Shown here: piece by piece, positions 13,336 to 25,990 of the stretch
Layout: the number at the start of each line of letters is the position of its first letter
Numbering within the stretch: the stretch's first letter is position 1
Made by a program: the position numbers and the translations under genes
The notes under the pieces: model-generated
What the model saw: only the letters and a program-made list of their open reading frames with translations
What the model was told of the DNA's origin: nothing
The model's database searches: none
Source: Saxidomus purpurata
Taxonomy: Eukaryota; Mollusca; Bivalvia; Venerida; Veneridae
Direction: 5' to 3'
Assembly: GCA_022818135.1 (NCBI GenBank)
Contig: JAFMSR010000003.1
Location: forward strand, 29,716,259 to 29,780,258
Length of the DNA: 64,000 nt

Positions 13336-14429
13336 GTATTTATCACATTCAGTAATAATTCCAGTATGGCTTTGCTACATTTCAACCTACAACATTTACA
13401 TTTGTAAACCAAATATATGCTATTGGAAAATTTGACCTCTGAAAAGTATTCATTTTTTTCTGTTTACCATTATTGTAAATATAGTGGTTTTACTTCACAA
13501 CCCTTTATTCGAAACTTTGATTGGCTGATACTCGTTAAAATTTTCATAACTGAAGCTGTTTATATGATCTATCTAGACAATTTTTTACATTTTTTAAAGT
13601 TTAAAATACAAAAAGACCATATCACAGAACGTCTTTAAACACAATCTGTGCAATAATCAACTCACAATTGCATCAGCATTTTCTCTAGCATAATAAACGT
13701 TATGCCAATGACGCCATAAAATATGAGAATGTTTTGCAATAAAGGAAATTGCTAATAAATTATCACTGCATAGCGGAAAAAGAGATATCTTTATTGGAAG
13801 AAAATAGAATAAACTACGTTAAAGTAGTTTCCTAACATAGTCAAAATCATAGTTTATGTGTGATAAACATGAGTGACATTCTAGGGGATACACATATAAC
13901 AAGGAATTTTTTGAAGTTATAAGATGGATTAAATAGAAATCTAACAAAAGGCCCGATATCTTTTTTTTATAAGAAGAGGACCCACTTGAGAATGGCTGAG
14001 CAAGCTTAAATACAAGTTTTGAACAGATTGGTATAATTTACTGTGTAAATTTAGAAAAAGATTCTAAAAGCATAATTTTAAAATCTTATTTCATTAAACT
14101 GCTAAGTCTTCTTGTATCTGAATATTCAGTAAATTGCCAATCATTGAGAGAAGGTAACAAAAACATTAGAAGAAGAATGATTAATTTTCTCAATGGATCA
14201 GCTGCCTATGATAGTGATCTCCTAGTTATTCGCGAGACAGTTTGTTACAATTAAAGTCCAATTAATTATCAGTTGGAATATATATATCACATGTAATAAT
14301 GAATTTATGGATGGAATAATAATAAAAGTGTATTCTTAAACAATTTTGACATATACCGTATACCCTTCTGTTATATTTAGTCGCTTCTTCACGTAAAGCC
14401 GTTGTCAGACATTGAAGCACTGTAATACA

Positions 14430-16560
14430 GTAAGTTAATAAGGCTTTTCTATCAGAATTGTATAAGACAAGACGTGTAAATTAATGCAAAACGACTGAAA
14501 CAACCAAAGAATATGCTTAAAAGCATGACATTTTAGATAACCGGAACAAGAATTTCTATCTAATGTACTGTATGTCTACAATGAAGGAAGAATAAAGGGA
14601 AACGAACCCGCCGATGTTTTAACAACAGTATAAATCGGTCATCAGTCTTTATATCAGCAGACAGTTCTCTTATTCAGTTTATGGGCTTTGCAATAAATTT
14701 AAATAAATACGTAAAATGAAATATACAAAAAGTGACAATTGATTCGGATAATTGTGGACTTGTCTACCTAGAGCAAAAACGTATTTTTGTAATAATGTAT
14801 TGTCATTTTGAATACCTAACTTAAGTTAAATTATAATCGTTTGGAACACATGGTTTTACTGCTCATATGAATATAGAGACTTATATAATAATGGTTGTTA
14901 GTAAAACATAGATTTGAATATCCTTATGACATGTAAAATGAAATGATACTTCAGGAAAAAATGTAATTACATGCTGTAAATTTTTAAAATCTATGAAGAT
15001 AAATGTATAGTATAAAGCTTGTGATCTTCTAAATAATACTTCTACAGCTAATTTTCTGTATCATGCAAGCAAAAAGTGGAATTTAGAGCCACCGAGTGGA
15101 AACATCATTCATGGCAGTATTGATATCAGATCTATGAATAATTTGAGGCGTTGTATTATTAACGACATCACACAGAGGCGATTGGATGAATAACTGCCAT
15201 TAACTGGTGTTGTTCAATCTTGCTTCGTTAACCAGAGCTCGTTTATCCGTCACTTTTGTTTTTAACAGGAATCAAGTTTCTATTTTAAACGACGTTTTGT
15301 CCTAAAAATAATATATTTTGAAGAATCAGTAGAAATCTAAAAATAGTTATATGTAAGATAATAGGACATTTTGCAATACTAATTTGTATATGATACACAT
15401 GATAAAACAAGTACATGTAACATCAAATACATATTACACGCAAAAAAATGCAAATCATAGCATTTACTGTTTGTATGCTTTATTCTACATTAAGATGACA
15501 ATGCACCACTCAACAAAGGTAGCTTTAACATCTCATCCCTGCACCCCAAAAGAAAAACATAAAAAAACAAATAATATATTACATAGTACATACATCTATA
15601 AAAAGGTGACAAGGAGACATACACTAATTGCAGTTATTGTACGTCTTGCATTTGAAATTGTAGAAAGACGTATGGAGGTCATTTCTAGGCGACTGTCTCG
15701 AATGATCTACATAACGTGTCTGATAGAAGTAACAGTTATACAACTTTTGAATTATGAGTCTATGTTGACAAAAATCAAGAGCATTGAAATATTAATTTAT
15801 GTTAAAAATTCAGTTAACAAGAATAACTGTCGAATAAAAAATGAGTAAAAAAACACAAATAATATACATACTTTACATGTATCATTTACATTTCCTACAT
15901 GTGGACATATTGTTATTTCAATCAGCCTTTTAAATAAAGCAAACATTTAGTTCCAAAGCAAAATTGACGGCATGTCTTAATTGGTATTTCTGTAAACGGT
16001 AACTATATTAGCTGTATAAAGAACACATATTCTTACGGTCATTTTCTGCACTTTGCAACAGAACTTTTATTGCAAGAAGTGCAACTTGACTACTTCTTGC
16101 TTTCAGTTGACCTCAGTAATCGTTTTAAATACACTAATTTTTCGGTTTCACTGTTAAGAAGACATATGTCTCAAGAATATTATGCCATATAAGAATAGTC
16201 TGTAACTTTATACGCCACATAATTATACTTACAAAAGAACACATTGTTACATAATTTAAAGAATCTGCCTGAATATTGATTGCAGATATGGATTGTGGTA
16301 TGCATCCAAGGCAAAAATTTATGTATCTCGATAAATATATAATAAGCAATATCCTGTCCTTATTGGTCGCAGGCTGTGCTTGGGTCGTTTGTCACGGAAG
16401 AAAGCTGTCACGATATGATCAAAATAGAAATTGTCTTTGGGAGAAGAATTATTTTCTTTAATAAAAACAGTTTTTATGCATAAATTGAGGGTTACAATAA
16501 CGTTTATTGTTTCCTTAAGACCCCCCTGCTTTGATAATGTATTCCATTTTAAACTTTGTG
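14430..16560. repeat. Segmental duplication, copy A2
   Basis: This is the partner of 37-1500, in the same orientation about 14-15 kb away. The block at 16281-16450 aligns without a gap to 1158-1327. In the plus-strand frame starting GCA GAT ATG GAT this copy is open, while the first copy has two stops (TAG at 1212, TGA at 1257). Both copies follow an acceptor-like CAG. Changes between the copies are rarer at second codon positions in this frame than at first or third. This hints at former coding but is far too small a sample to prove it. A 154-codon open frame at 15384-15848 lies in the copy-specific insertion and looks like chance. Confidence 0.65.
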
Positions 16561-16835
16561 TAGAACAGAAAACTGAACAAAAGACATGCTTTTTAACAAA
16601 TGTTTTCGTTTCTTGAATCTGAAAACTCTAAATAAATATTTCAATTAAGAGAACAAAAGAACAGATTTTGCGGTATCGGATACTTCAGTCAGTCTTTTAA
16701 GAGCTTCTTTAAACGTTTAAGGCAAACAAATTAAGAGAAAGTAGTCTGTTAGATTGGAATTTTAAAGAGAAAATGCAATCCAAACAGTTTACCAAAATTA
16801 AAACATATACGTAACTTTACCTATAAGACAGACCG

Positions 16836-16975
16836 GATATCATACCTACGATATCATACCTACGATATCATACCTACGATATCATACCTACGATATATAC
16901 CTACGATATCATACCTACGATATCATACCTACGATATCATACTACGATATCATACCTACGATATCGTACGAGCGT
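16836..16975. repeat. 14-bp tandem repeat GATATCATACCTAC
   Basis: About ten head-to-tail copies of a 14-base unit, GATATCATACCTAC, with single-base deletions in some units (for example CATACTAC near 16940). The unit contains the palindrome GATATC, so the array offers regularly spaced palindromes one helical turn and a half apart. Both edges are sharp. No function is evident; replication slippage is the usual origin. Confidence 0.9.
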
Positions 16976-16979
16976 AGAA

Positions 16980-18740
16980 ATATTCCCAGAGTGATAAATA
17001 TGTCTAGCTAAATATAGAAGAAAACAAACAATGACCTTTTTCACGGGAACCGAAAAAATCATGGTATTTTGTTCAACGCAGTCACGATAGGCAAAGGAAA
17101 CTATGTTGGTGTGCGAATTTAAAATCGCACACAGAAAAGATCATTTTGTTTAGACTACTGTGTTTTCATGCAATATGTCTAACAATTAGTTGTAATTTTA
17201 ACTGGACTTTATCGGTAAGATTGCACTTCATTCAAGCAACATTTGCAACTTCGTTGAATTTTCGGTATTCATGATACTAAATCAGTCTGAACTTTTTTGT
17301 CATACCGCATGACATTATCTGTTTTATAGTAAAGTTACCCTTTTAAATGACCATTGTCATTGAAAAATGTCATTTAGTACTCGTTATTATTCTTATAAAA
17401 ATGAATGTCAATACAAGGTTAAACTAAAAACTAAAACTGTACAATTGTAGTTATATTTCCTCATGATATAGTAAAACTATGTTTTGACGATCTAAATCCA
17501 GAATTGATAATCCGCTTACTTTGTCAGTTTTTTGTTCATTTGTAATTATGATAAATAGTAACACATTGATCTCATACATTTTTTCAAAGCATTCATTATA
17601 CTTATTTAAGCAGTCTTAGTTAACCATAATGCCATAAGACCATTTTGAATGGTATTGCAGGTTTGAAAGTTTGAACGAAAATACTACATGTAATTGTTTA
17701 TTTAATTTTGATACTTACTATGAGGTCATACAAGTATTGACACGTCTTCTAATATATGTTTTATTATATTTGGAATGTCGAGACAATGCTTCAGTGTAAT
17801 CTCGTTTGGCAAATAAAAAGTATTACCTTTGTCAGATTATTTCCAAACGGCATATATGTTCGGCATTATATGTTTGTCCATATGTATCCCCTTTTATTTA
17901 ATCAAAAGCTAAATTCAATGTAAAGAGCAAGACGTTTTGGCAGGTCTAGTAACTTAATTTATATGCTTAAAATACTAACTTTGCCACATGGTTCCTTATA
18001 GGTACATTTATTTGGTGCTTTTTATTATGCACCATTGGTTCTTTAACAATCAGTTGTACTTTTTACAAGAAGCATAATTTATATTTAGAGTTGTTTTGGT
18101 AGAAATGCTCAAGGGTTGATCATACGCGTGACTTTTTACTTTTGTTTATTCAAAGTTGCATTCAAAGATATCCTTATTAATACGTTACTGTCTAAGTGGT
18201 TATTATTTTATATGCTTTCTTTAGACTGTATATATTACTTCCATGTTTAAAACTAGCATTGACTTCTAATCTTTACATTTCCAGACAGTTCCATGAACGT
18301 GTAAACTGGTTTTATATTGATCTTTTGTGTCTTACCGCCAAGACAGTAAGCGTTTTGTTTTTTTGTAATGTATGATAATACGTGGTCAACAATTACATTG
18401 TTGAGTTCTGCTATGTTCGTCTGACGAGATGTGTAAAATGATTTCATATGAATTCGTAAACAGATGATTAGTTTTGCTAAATGTGAGACAGTAACTCAAA
18501 TCTTATAGTGACAACTCATAACCGAGTAAACCGGTATGTCCCGCAAAAGTAAAATTTATTTCCACTTTAACAAACTCTAACACGTTTACTTTGAAAATGA
18601 TGAATTGTTTTATTACGCTAAGCTGAGTGACTTTCCACGTCGCCAGATGACGCAAGAACATTTTTGCTGTTCCCAGAACTTTAACTCCCAATTTCTATAA
18701 TTATGGCATTATTTGCATTAACTGGTTTTAAAGGAATCAT
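16980..18740. other. No recognisable gene or element
   Basis: AT-rich sequence with only short chance frames. Around 18060 an AAGAAGCATAATTTATATTT segment resembles one near 35620 weakly, which could be another trace of old duplication. Confidence 0.45.
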
Positions 18741-18745
18741 TTTAT

Positions 18746-19255
18746 GTACAGTCAAACTTTTAGTAAGAGACCGCCCAAGGGAAAGGCCAAAACCGGTCGC
18801 ATAATAAAATGGTCTCTTAATACAACGCACCACTGGAGACGGCAACCATTTCCAATAAAAATCGTGATTATGTCACATGGTAGTTTTTAAAAAATAGCAA
18901 AATAGTCTGTGCATGAGAGTAACGAAAGTCGATAAATGCTCGGCAATTAACAACTGCTGACATAAGGATGGCCGATAATCCTTATGAGATTAGACACCTC
19001 CGTGCCTAATTGAGACGTTAAATGCAACTTTAAACAGGTCAGTATCCATAGAAATGATCGGTTTGCACATAAATGGTCGTCTAATACGAACAAAGGACCG
19101 ATTATTGGAAGCTAATTACTGGTCGCTGGTCGCGTAAAACAAAAGTCGTTAATAAGATAGCAAAACAGTGTAAAAACGATCGGGGGGATTAAAAGCGGTC
19201 GCTTAAAACAAAGGTCGCTTAATACACGTGGTCGCATGGACAAGTTCGACTGTAC
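18746..19255. mobile_element. 510-bp terminal-inverted-repeat element (MITE-like)
   Basis: The element starts GTACAGTCAAACTT and ends AAGTTCGACTGTAC, which are inverted repeats differing at one base over 14. It is flanked on both sides by TTAT (18742-18745 and 19256-19259), consistent with a 4-base target duplication. Inside, the motif GGTCGCTTAATAC and variants (GGTCTCTTAATAC, GGTCGTCTAATAC) recur many times near both ends. No coding frame is present, so it would depend on a transposase supplied elsewhere. The family name is not known to me. Confidence 0.75.
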
Positions 19256-19437
19256 TTATTTATTAAGTAGCTATGTATGCATAATTCAAGGATAGATTAA
19301 ATCCCGATCGCGTTTCGTTTGCCTTATCCCCGTCTTCGACTACATTTATCAATGTGATTGATATCCAAGCAGTTCGTGTCGACTTTCTGAAATATACCCG
19401 GACCATAGATATACATCTTCGTCTTCAACTAAAATAT

Positions 19438-19502
19438 CAAAACAAAAATAATATCAAACAGGGAATGCCACGTACCAAAAACGCAGCCTCCCCAAAACGA
19501 GC
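19438..19502 (-). repeat. Truncated retro-repeat, copy 1
   Basis: The segment beginning AACAAAAATAATATCAAACA and ending near CCCCAAAACGAGC is nearly identical to the start of three other copies at 48055, 50303 and 50483. All four share this end exactly and differ in how far they extend on the other side, the pattern left by target-primed reverse transcription with truncation. The shared end is therefore taken as the 3' end, putting the element on the minus strand. This copy keeps only about 65 bases. It creates the last third of the open frame at 19354-19560, which is not a gene. Confidence 0.7.
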
Positions 19503-19559
19503 AGGTTATTCATCTCCCAATTGTTGTATCTTGACCCTACCTATTTATTCCAGACCATA

Positions 19560-21960
19560 GTTTTTTTTGCATAAAATGCATATACATTTTGAAAGCAGAT
19601 CTTCTCCATTTATATTGATTCACAATAGAAGACATAGCGGGATGAAAGCATGATATACCCTTACTCATTTTTTTTCTAATGAGGACATTAACGATTTCAG
19701 TAAATGTACAATACAGTATACAAAAACTGCATACAGGAATCACAAGCATAAAATGTATATCATGACTTTAGACATTACGATATGTCCGGTGTCTGACATA
19801 ACTTTAAAACGATTTTGGAAATTTTTGATTCATAAGGAAAAGGAAAACACTTAATGTGCGTAAATATAATGTTAGGCTACTGAAGGGAAATTCGAAATTC
19901 GTTAAAGACGTTATGAAATCATAAATATTACCTTACAGGTTAACAATGTAAACAAGTATCTTACTTTCTGTGGATGTCTAAGCAAATTCGGAGTAAATTA
20001 CCTTCCTCTAATTGCCAACATTGGAATTATTTAGGGTTGTCCGCTGACAGACGCATTTTATGACAGTTTGGCGCTTTAATTCAGCGTATACTACATCTTA
20101 AACACTATTTAAATGTCGTCTGTCCTATTCATAACGATGACACTTCTGTCAGCGTCATTAGAGGAAACGAAAAGTGCTATTTACGATTAGCGTTTCAGAA
20201 TTCTTGCAATTGCCCTTTACACACGAATATTCCACGCGATTCGCGGATTCAAACAGAAGGACACCGTAAAATGGTCACCGATATACATACTTCATAAAAA
20301 AACAGTTGAAATAGAATAAACCGGTTCTTATTCAGTTTCATTCATTTTACTTTCTTGTGTATATGTATTCATATACACTGCGTTCAAAATAGTTTGAAAA
20401 GGAGTTGAAAGCGTCGCAGAAATGCAAGGTAAGAGTTTATTAAGGCCAGATATAAACTAGTTTAAATGCCAAAAGTTCTAGAATGAAATAACTAAAAATA
20501 ACTGCAAATCAGACCTGTTTTCCTAAGCAAACGATGACTGCAATGAAGCTTTTGTATGCAATATTGTTTCGAAAACAATTAGTTACGATCAGGGCAGGGG
20601 TGTATCAAACATGTGCTAAATAATATGTAAATCCATGATAAAAAGACGATCAAAAAACGGTATTACAAGTAAATCTACTCTAAGATAACAAGCTCATAAG
20701 ACCTTGGTTGTTTCTGAATTGTTGAAGGAGGTTGTGATGAACGTGAAATCTCATTCTCCTTACACTCCAGGTTAATTGCTCTGGAGACTCATTCCATATG
20801 GTATCGCGACGGTAAATACATTGTAAACTTTTACAACGAGATTCTTTGCAAAAGCCTTTTTGTGTTATGTCTAGTTGTGTGTTTCTTTTATGCACATGTG
20901 AAAAATCAAAGTTTCTATCATCAAAACGTTTGACTATACCGTGTCTATTTTAAGATAAAAATATATACTTTGTAATTAAAATGAATGTTTTGTAAGTAAT
21001 TTAGATACAAATACTAGTACAGTATAATCTACACGCAGCTGGGTAAACAATATACATTTCAGACGAATTCGCTACCGATCTGCGTTTGTATTCATGTACC
21101 ATACTAAATCTTGTAAGTGTTATCAGATTCGAATATGACATATTATCAGTGTCATTAGATCGACCCTTACTGTCGATGATGTGAAAAAGGGGATGTAGTG
21201 ATGGTCATTCTCGGGAACGACGTTAACGGAAAAAATAAGCGACGTAATGCGACGTAAAACGACCAGAACAAGCACACACACAATTCTTAAATAATTCATG
21301 TATATACATGTATTTGAATGTAACTAAGTTTGTTAATTAGCTGATACACATAAGCGACACACTGTTATGGCTCCTGATATTTAATGTTTACAGAAGATTT
21401 ATTCACCGTGGAATATTTCCGAAACTTATCAGGACATTGACTTTCAAGTCAAACCCGGACATAAAGTTCACATCGGAAGCATTGACCTTTTATTATATAA
21501 AATGATGTATGTTACTCATTTTGTTTCATGGCTTCGTTACAAAAACTTAGTCGATTGCACCCAGCTGTGGAGCTGCTAAGTAACAAAGCCTGATGTAATT
21601 CATATAAGTCGTCTACACAGGTCACTCCCTTCATGTTTTCGTGTTCTCATCAGTTATAAAGCATAACCCATTTAATGCTTTTTTATGCAGCAACCTCATT
21701 TAAAGAGTTCTTAAAGCTAACTAGCTGTTTGAATCTCCCATCATTTACAGTGATTGTCAGCTCTATCAATTAAATCTAATGACGCAGACAAATCTCACAT
21801 AGTACGTAATTAGCACTTACATACTTGCATAGTATGTATTAACCTTATAGCGTAATAATCAAGCTCGCCAAAGGATGCGATATGATTTACAAATGTAGTC
21901 TGAACTAGGTGGCAATCTGTCAACAGTGTATTCCAGTCAAAAAATTGATCACCGATCACG
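19560..21960. other. No recognisable gene or element
   Basis: I see nothing supportable. A donor-like AAG|GTAAGA near 20427 has no open exon upstream in any frame of reasonable length. Confidence 0.4.
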
Positions 21961-21964
21961 TATG

Positions 21965-22295
21965 TTCATTTTAGAACAATGTTTTGTTGTAACGCTTGAA
22001 AATTTGCAATTGTGCGAAGCAGTTTTCGAATTATAATGGAAATGACTGTTGTACGAAAGTATGTGAATAACGGGTAGATATCAATTACAATGTAACCGTC
22101 AAACATAGTTATAGCTACATAAAGCTTCATCAAAACCTTGTTATTTAGAAATTCTAGTTCAGTAACCAATATTGACAAGTGCTTCTACTCATTTCACAGC
22201 TGAGCTCATATATACAAAATGATGAACAGCTGAAGCAATAGACACAATCGATGTATATAAATACATGATATGATAAAAAGAGACAGGGAAAATAT
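21965..22295. repeat. Local duplication, left copy
   Basis: The stretch matches 23195-23450 in the same orientation. Shared landmarks in order are GAAAGTATGTGAATAACGGG (22056 and 23227), CAATGTAACCG, a TTGTTATTTA segment, AATATTGACA, GTCACAGCT-like sequence, ATATACAAAAT and GACAGGGAAAATAT (22284 and 23429). No gene is recognised in it; the 70-codon minus-strand frame here is not kept in the partner. Confidence 0.6.
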
Positions 22296-22859
22296 AGAAA
22301 CAGTTATAACAGCTAAAATGATGACTAAAAGAAATAGATTTTAGGATAGACAAAAAACGATATGACAGAAAGCCTAAAGCCCGAAATACGTGTCATCTGA
22401 TGCACTTCTTCAAAAGGCTTTATAATATGACAATGTAAAACAAATGTTTCAATGCATATAAAAAACTCTAGCTGATAGCACAGCAAACACTTCACTATCG
22501 CTGTTGCTTTTGTCGAAAGATTCTCTGTAAAACACTTAATGGTATAAACGGCGAATTTGATGAAACTTTTGTGTTATTCGCGTAAGTATTGTCATAATGT
22601 TTAGCATCATAGAATACGTTTATGACTCAATTCATCCGGCAATTATTCAATTTAGTAGCTCTTAAACTCACCATGTAATAACTAAAAACAATCCGACTAA
22701 GTGTGAAATCATGTCTAAACCAATTCCAGGAATTCGTAATTGTAGAAAAGATAATAAAAATGTAGAAAGGATATAAAACTTTTAACATTATCATCCATTT
22801 CATAATTTCGCATATTTTCACTACTTTTTATGAGATATACGATACAATATTCTTAAACT

Positions 22860-23185
22860 AATGTATCGGTCGATATATCGTTTTGCGGGCCTGTTAAAGT
22901 GATTTTACCGAGGACGATATGGTGGCGGATTTGGTACATTTTTGATCAATTTCGCGTGTTGTCGCGATAGAAATACGGTCGACAGTGTCTGCTCGGCTAA
23001 CAAACCTGGAAAGGATTGTTGCTACCTTTGGAATGCGCTTTGGTAAATATCTGTCTGCATCCAGTCACATTATTACGATAACGCTTTACAAAACGCCGCC
23101 ACGAGAACGCGCCTGTCCAATGTTATAATAAACAAACCTAGTCGATACGTCACTATTGTCTGCTATCTTCTGGAATCTGCCTTTG
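22860..23185. other. GC-richer unidentified segment between local duplicates
   Basis: This part is noticeably richer in CG dinucleotides than its neighbours (for example CGCCGCCACGAGAACGCGCC near 23093) and sits just before the right copy of the local duplication. It may be an inserted element or a patch of former coding sequence. I find no long frame, inverted ends or known motif in it. Confidence 0.3.
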
Positions 23186-23194
23186 TGTAATAAT

Positions 23195-23450
23195 AATTTG
23201 TCTTGCATAAAGGCAATGACTTTTTAGAAAGTATGTGAATAACGGGTATATACATATTGCAATGTAACCGCAACTAGATAACTTGACTGTCCAATTGTTA
23301 TTTATAAATTCAAGTTCAATAACAAATATTGACAGTTTTCGCTCATGTCACAGCTAGTTTCCATATACAAAATATAACTTCTGTAGTCATGGCACAGATG
23401 TGATAGTAAACACATAATTTGTAATATGGACAGGGAAAATATGGAAGTCT
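23195..23450. repeat. Local duplication, right copy
   Basis: Partner of 21965-22295, displaced by about 1.15 kb. Order and orientation of the shared blocks are the same. Similarity decays after the GACAGGGAAAATAT block. Confidence 0.6.
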
Positions 23451-23814
23451 AGTTATCCCTTTTAGATTTGGTCATGCCTCAAAGTGCAATTCTCAGCTAA
23501 CAACCTGCTTGGTGCTAATTTCCATTCGTTTATCAGTTATGTTCTGCAGTAAGATTGCCTTCAGGCATGTAATCACACGATTAGAACTTGTAGCAGGAGA
23601 AACTTTTTCATTACCATTGTCGCATAGAAAATATCTAAAAACTATATCTGAATAAAAATCAAACTTTGTTTATCTGTATTTGCAAAAAGGCAAGTCCTTT
23701 ACGTATGGACAGTAATGGTCCTTTGTCGCGCATCTATTGTTCTTTTCCTCCACAAGACAGGACAATTTACACATAAACCAACTAACTAGGTTTAGATGTC
23801 AAGATGACATTATA

Positions 23815-24060
23815 TTTGACCCCGCGTTACCGAGTTTTGATCTTGACCTAAATTTTAGTTCATTTAGGCGACCTAGTTTTTGACCTCATGTCTGATTCAA
23901 ATATAAATTAAAATCTTAAAGATAAACATTCTCACAATTTTTCATTTAGATTGATGATCAAATGTGGTTTCTTGCGAGCAAATAAGATTAACCTTTGATT
24001 CGACTTTGTGATCTATTACTTTTCGTTTCATGTGACCAAGTTTTCCTTTAAATTCCGGAT
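23815..24060. repeat. Degenerate GACCTAGTTTTTGACC-type repeat
   Basis: Runs such as GACCTAGTTTTTGACCTCAT (near 23870), TTGACCCC, TTGACCTA and TGTGACCAAG repeat in a spacing I associate with a very common dispersed repeat of bivalves. The units are old and no ends can be drawn. Not coding. Confidence 0.45.
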
Positions 24061-24894
24061 TTTGTTGATAGGATGCTTTTTTATGATTTATCCTTTAAAT
24101 AAATGTGGATCAAAACGTGATAATGTGCAGTGTGATGCTTTGAAAAACTAACACTGATGAGGTCACTTTCACTTTAGAAATAACCTTGACTGCAAACCGT
24201 ACAACTTTTTTTAACATTTTGTGTATTTTTGTTTTGCTATTGTTAATACATGTCGTATCCTGAACTGATTAAATGCAAGTTTAATTGTCTGCACGTGCCT
24301 GGTAACAGATGCCTAGGACACCATATTTTGTTACTTTGGTACATGTCCTTTGGACGTTCCCATTGTTTTCGTATTTACTCATAACCAAAAATAAACCACT
24401 ACTACACGAAACAAGGCTATCAGGCGTATAACACGGCAGATAATACAGACTCTTTCATGAAACAATTTTTCTCTCAACTAATATCGTGAATGAAAGATAA
24501 TTTTATTTAATGTGTCATCTTGTTTTTATACTTTATGAAAACACTCTATGTAGCGCTTTAATTGGGATTCTTCACATGTTACCATAACATGTTTCAGGAA
24601 GGCGACAGCATATGACAAGAAATAACATTTTATTGTAACACATTACCTCAAACTATTTATCAGTATCAAGTACAACCATAGCAGATTTGTGGACCAGCAT
24701 AGTTAAACTTACGAAATTTGCATCAATTAGGAAATGTCACAGTTAAAACATCAAAAATGGCAACATTTTAGATTAGATGGATAATCGATTATGTGTGAGG
24801 CTTGTTTCATATTAAATTGATCAACAACTTTATAGTTTTATTAACTTTTTAAATACCATATAAATAATTCTACATGGTTCTACTGTAGTCTTTC

Positions 24895-25128
24895 TCAATT
24901 CAAATATACTGGCAATTCAATGAGTACATCTATTTCCAGGAATGATTGGCCACTTAGCGGTGTCTTGTCAATGCGATTAGCAGCCAATCCTGTAAGATGT
25001 CTGAATAATTCAATTTGTGGTTCTAAGCAATACACATTTTTGCTTTTCTTGGCAAATAGTTTAAGCCAGGCATTAGTTTGATTTCTTAATTCAGAAATAT
25101 CTGACAACTTTTGAACACATGCAACAAA
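24895..25128 (-). other. Unidentified open segment, possible exon relic
   Basis: On the minus strand an open frame of about 75 codons runs from near 25128 to a TGA at 24895-24897 and lacks an ATG. The peptide has balanced composition with segments such as SELRNQTNAWLKLF and FRHLTGLAANRIDKTPL, more protein-like than most frames here. I do not recognise a family. It could be a fragment of a transposase or a decayed exon; an acceptor-like TTCAAAAG precedes it weakly. No neighbouring exon was found. Confidence 0.2.
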
Positions 25129-25423
25129 GGTTAGTTATCATTAAAACATGTGAATTATTTTAAGAATATCAGGTAGTTGTTATTAAACCATTCGAAGTCC
25201 AAATGACTGACATTCATGTAGAAATCTTGTCACATGTTAATGTGTCAATAAAATAGGCATTATTGAAATAAACATGTATAACTTACTGTGTCAAGTGAAA
25301 TTCGAAGCATATTCCGAGTGTGCAACGGACAACTTTTTCCACGGACAACTTTTGCAACACTTAATAAGTAAATAAATGTGTATGTTAATTATAACTTGTG
25401 TAGGGACTGAAGGTTTGCGCTGT

Positions 25424-25468
25424 TCCGTCCGTCCGTCCGTCCGTCTTTCTGTATGTCTGTCTGTCCGT
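25424..25468. repeat. TCCG/TCTG microsatellite
   Basis: Five TCCG units (TCCGTCCGTCCG...) are followed by TCTG variants to about 25468. The reverse strand reads as a false Thr-Asp-Gly-Arg-rich peptide. A similar short TCTGTCCG patch occurs near 56026. Confidence 0.8.
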
Positions 25469-25559
25469 AATTTTATTTTTTGTCTATATTTTCTATATGC
25501 ATAGACCAATTTTGGTTTGAGTTCACATAATTGTTACAAGTTGTTGCACACAAAGGGTG

Positions 25560-25990
25560 TATTATGCAAAGCAACCAGCCACTTACTCCAAAGGTCAAAG
25601 TCACACATAGGGTTCATGCATGTTTTCATGCAATTTCATTTTGGGCTCGTACTCTGTAAGTTTTTGTTACAAAGCAATATTTCTGTCAGCACACTGTCCA
25701 TTTAGTGCATTGGCCAATTTAAATATAACATTTCACAGGCTTGTTACCAATGTGACGAAGGTGTTTCCAACACAACACCCAATGACTTACTTCCTAGTTC
25801 AATGTCACACTTAGGGCTCACATCTTTTCGCGTAGAGTTATATATTAATTCTTTTCAAGTCCTGTCTTTAGCTTGTACACGCATGGGCTGAAGCCCCCCA
25901 ATTATTATCGTATGGCAACGAACAACCCGCCACATGCTACCAAGGTCAAAGTCACACTTAGGTTTTATGTACCTTGGTTTTATATAGCTA
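25560..25990. repeat. Degenerate AAGGTCAAAGTCACAC repeat array
   Basis: Three imperfect units spaced about 150-200 bases contain AAGGTCAAAGTCACACATAG (25590), AGTTCAATGTCACACTTAGG (25796) and AAGGTCAAAGTCACACTTAG (25941), each preceded by a CCACTTACTCC- or CCACATGCTACC-like segment. I associate this with a widespread bivalve repeat. The 115-codon frame at 25873-26220 is a by-product of it and of adjacent unique sequence. Confidence 0.5.

Noticed and set aside
15384..15848. 154-codon open frame (+)
   Set aside because: Composition is Ile/Lys/Thr/His-rich, with no motif, splice context or conservation. It lies in an insertion specific to one segmental copy.
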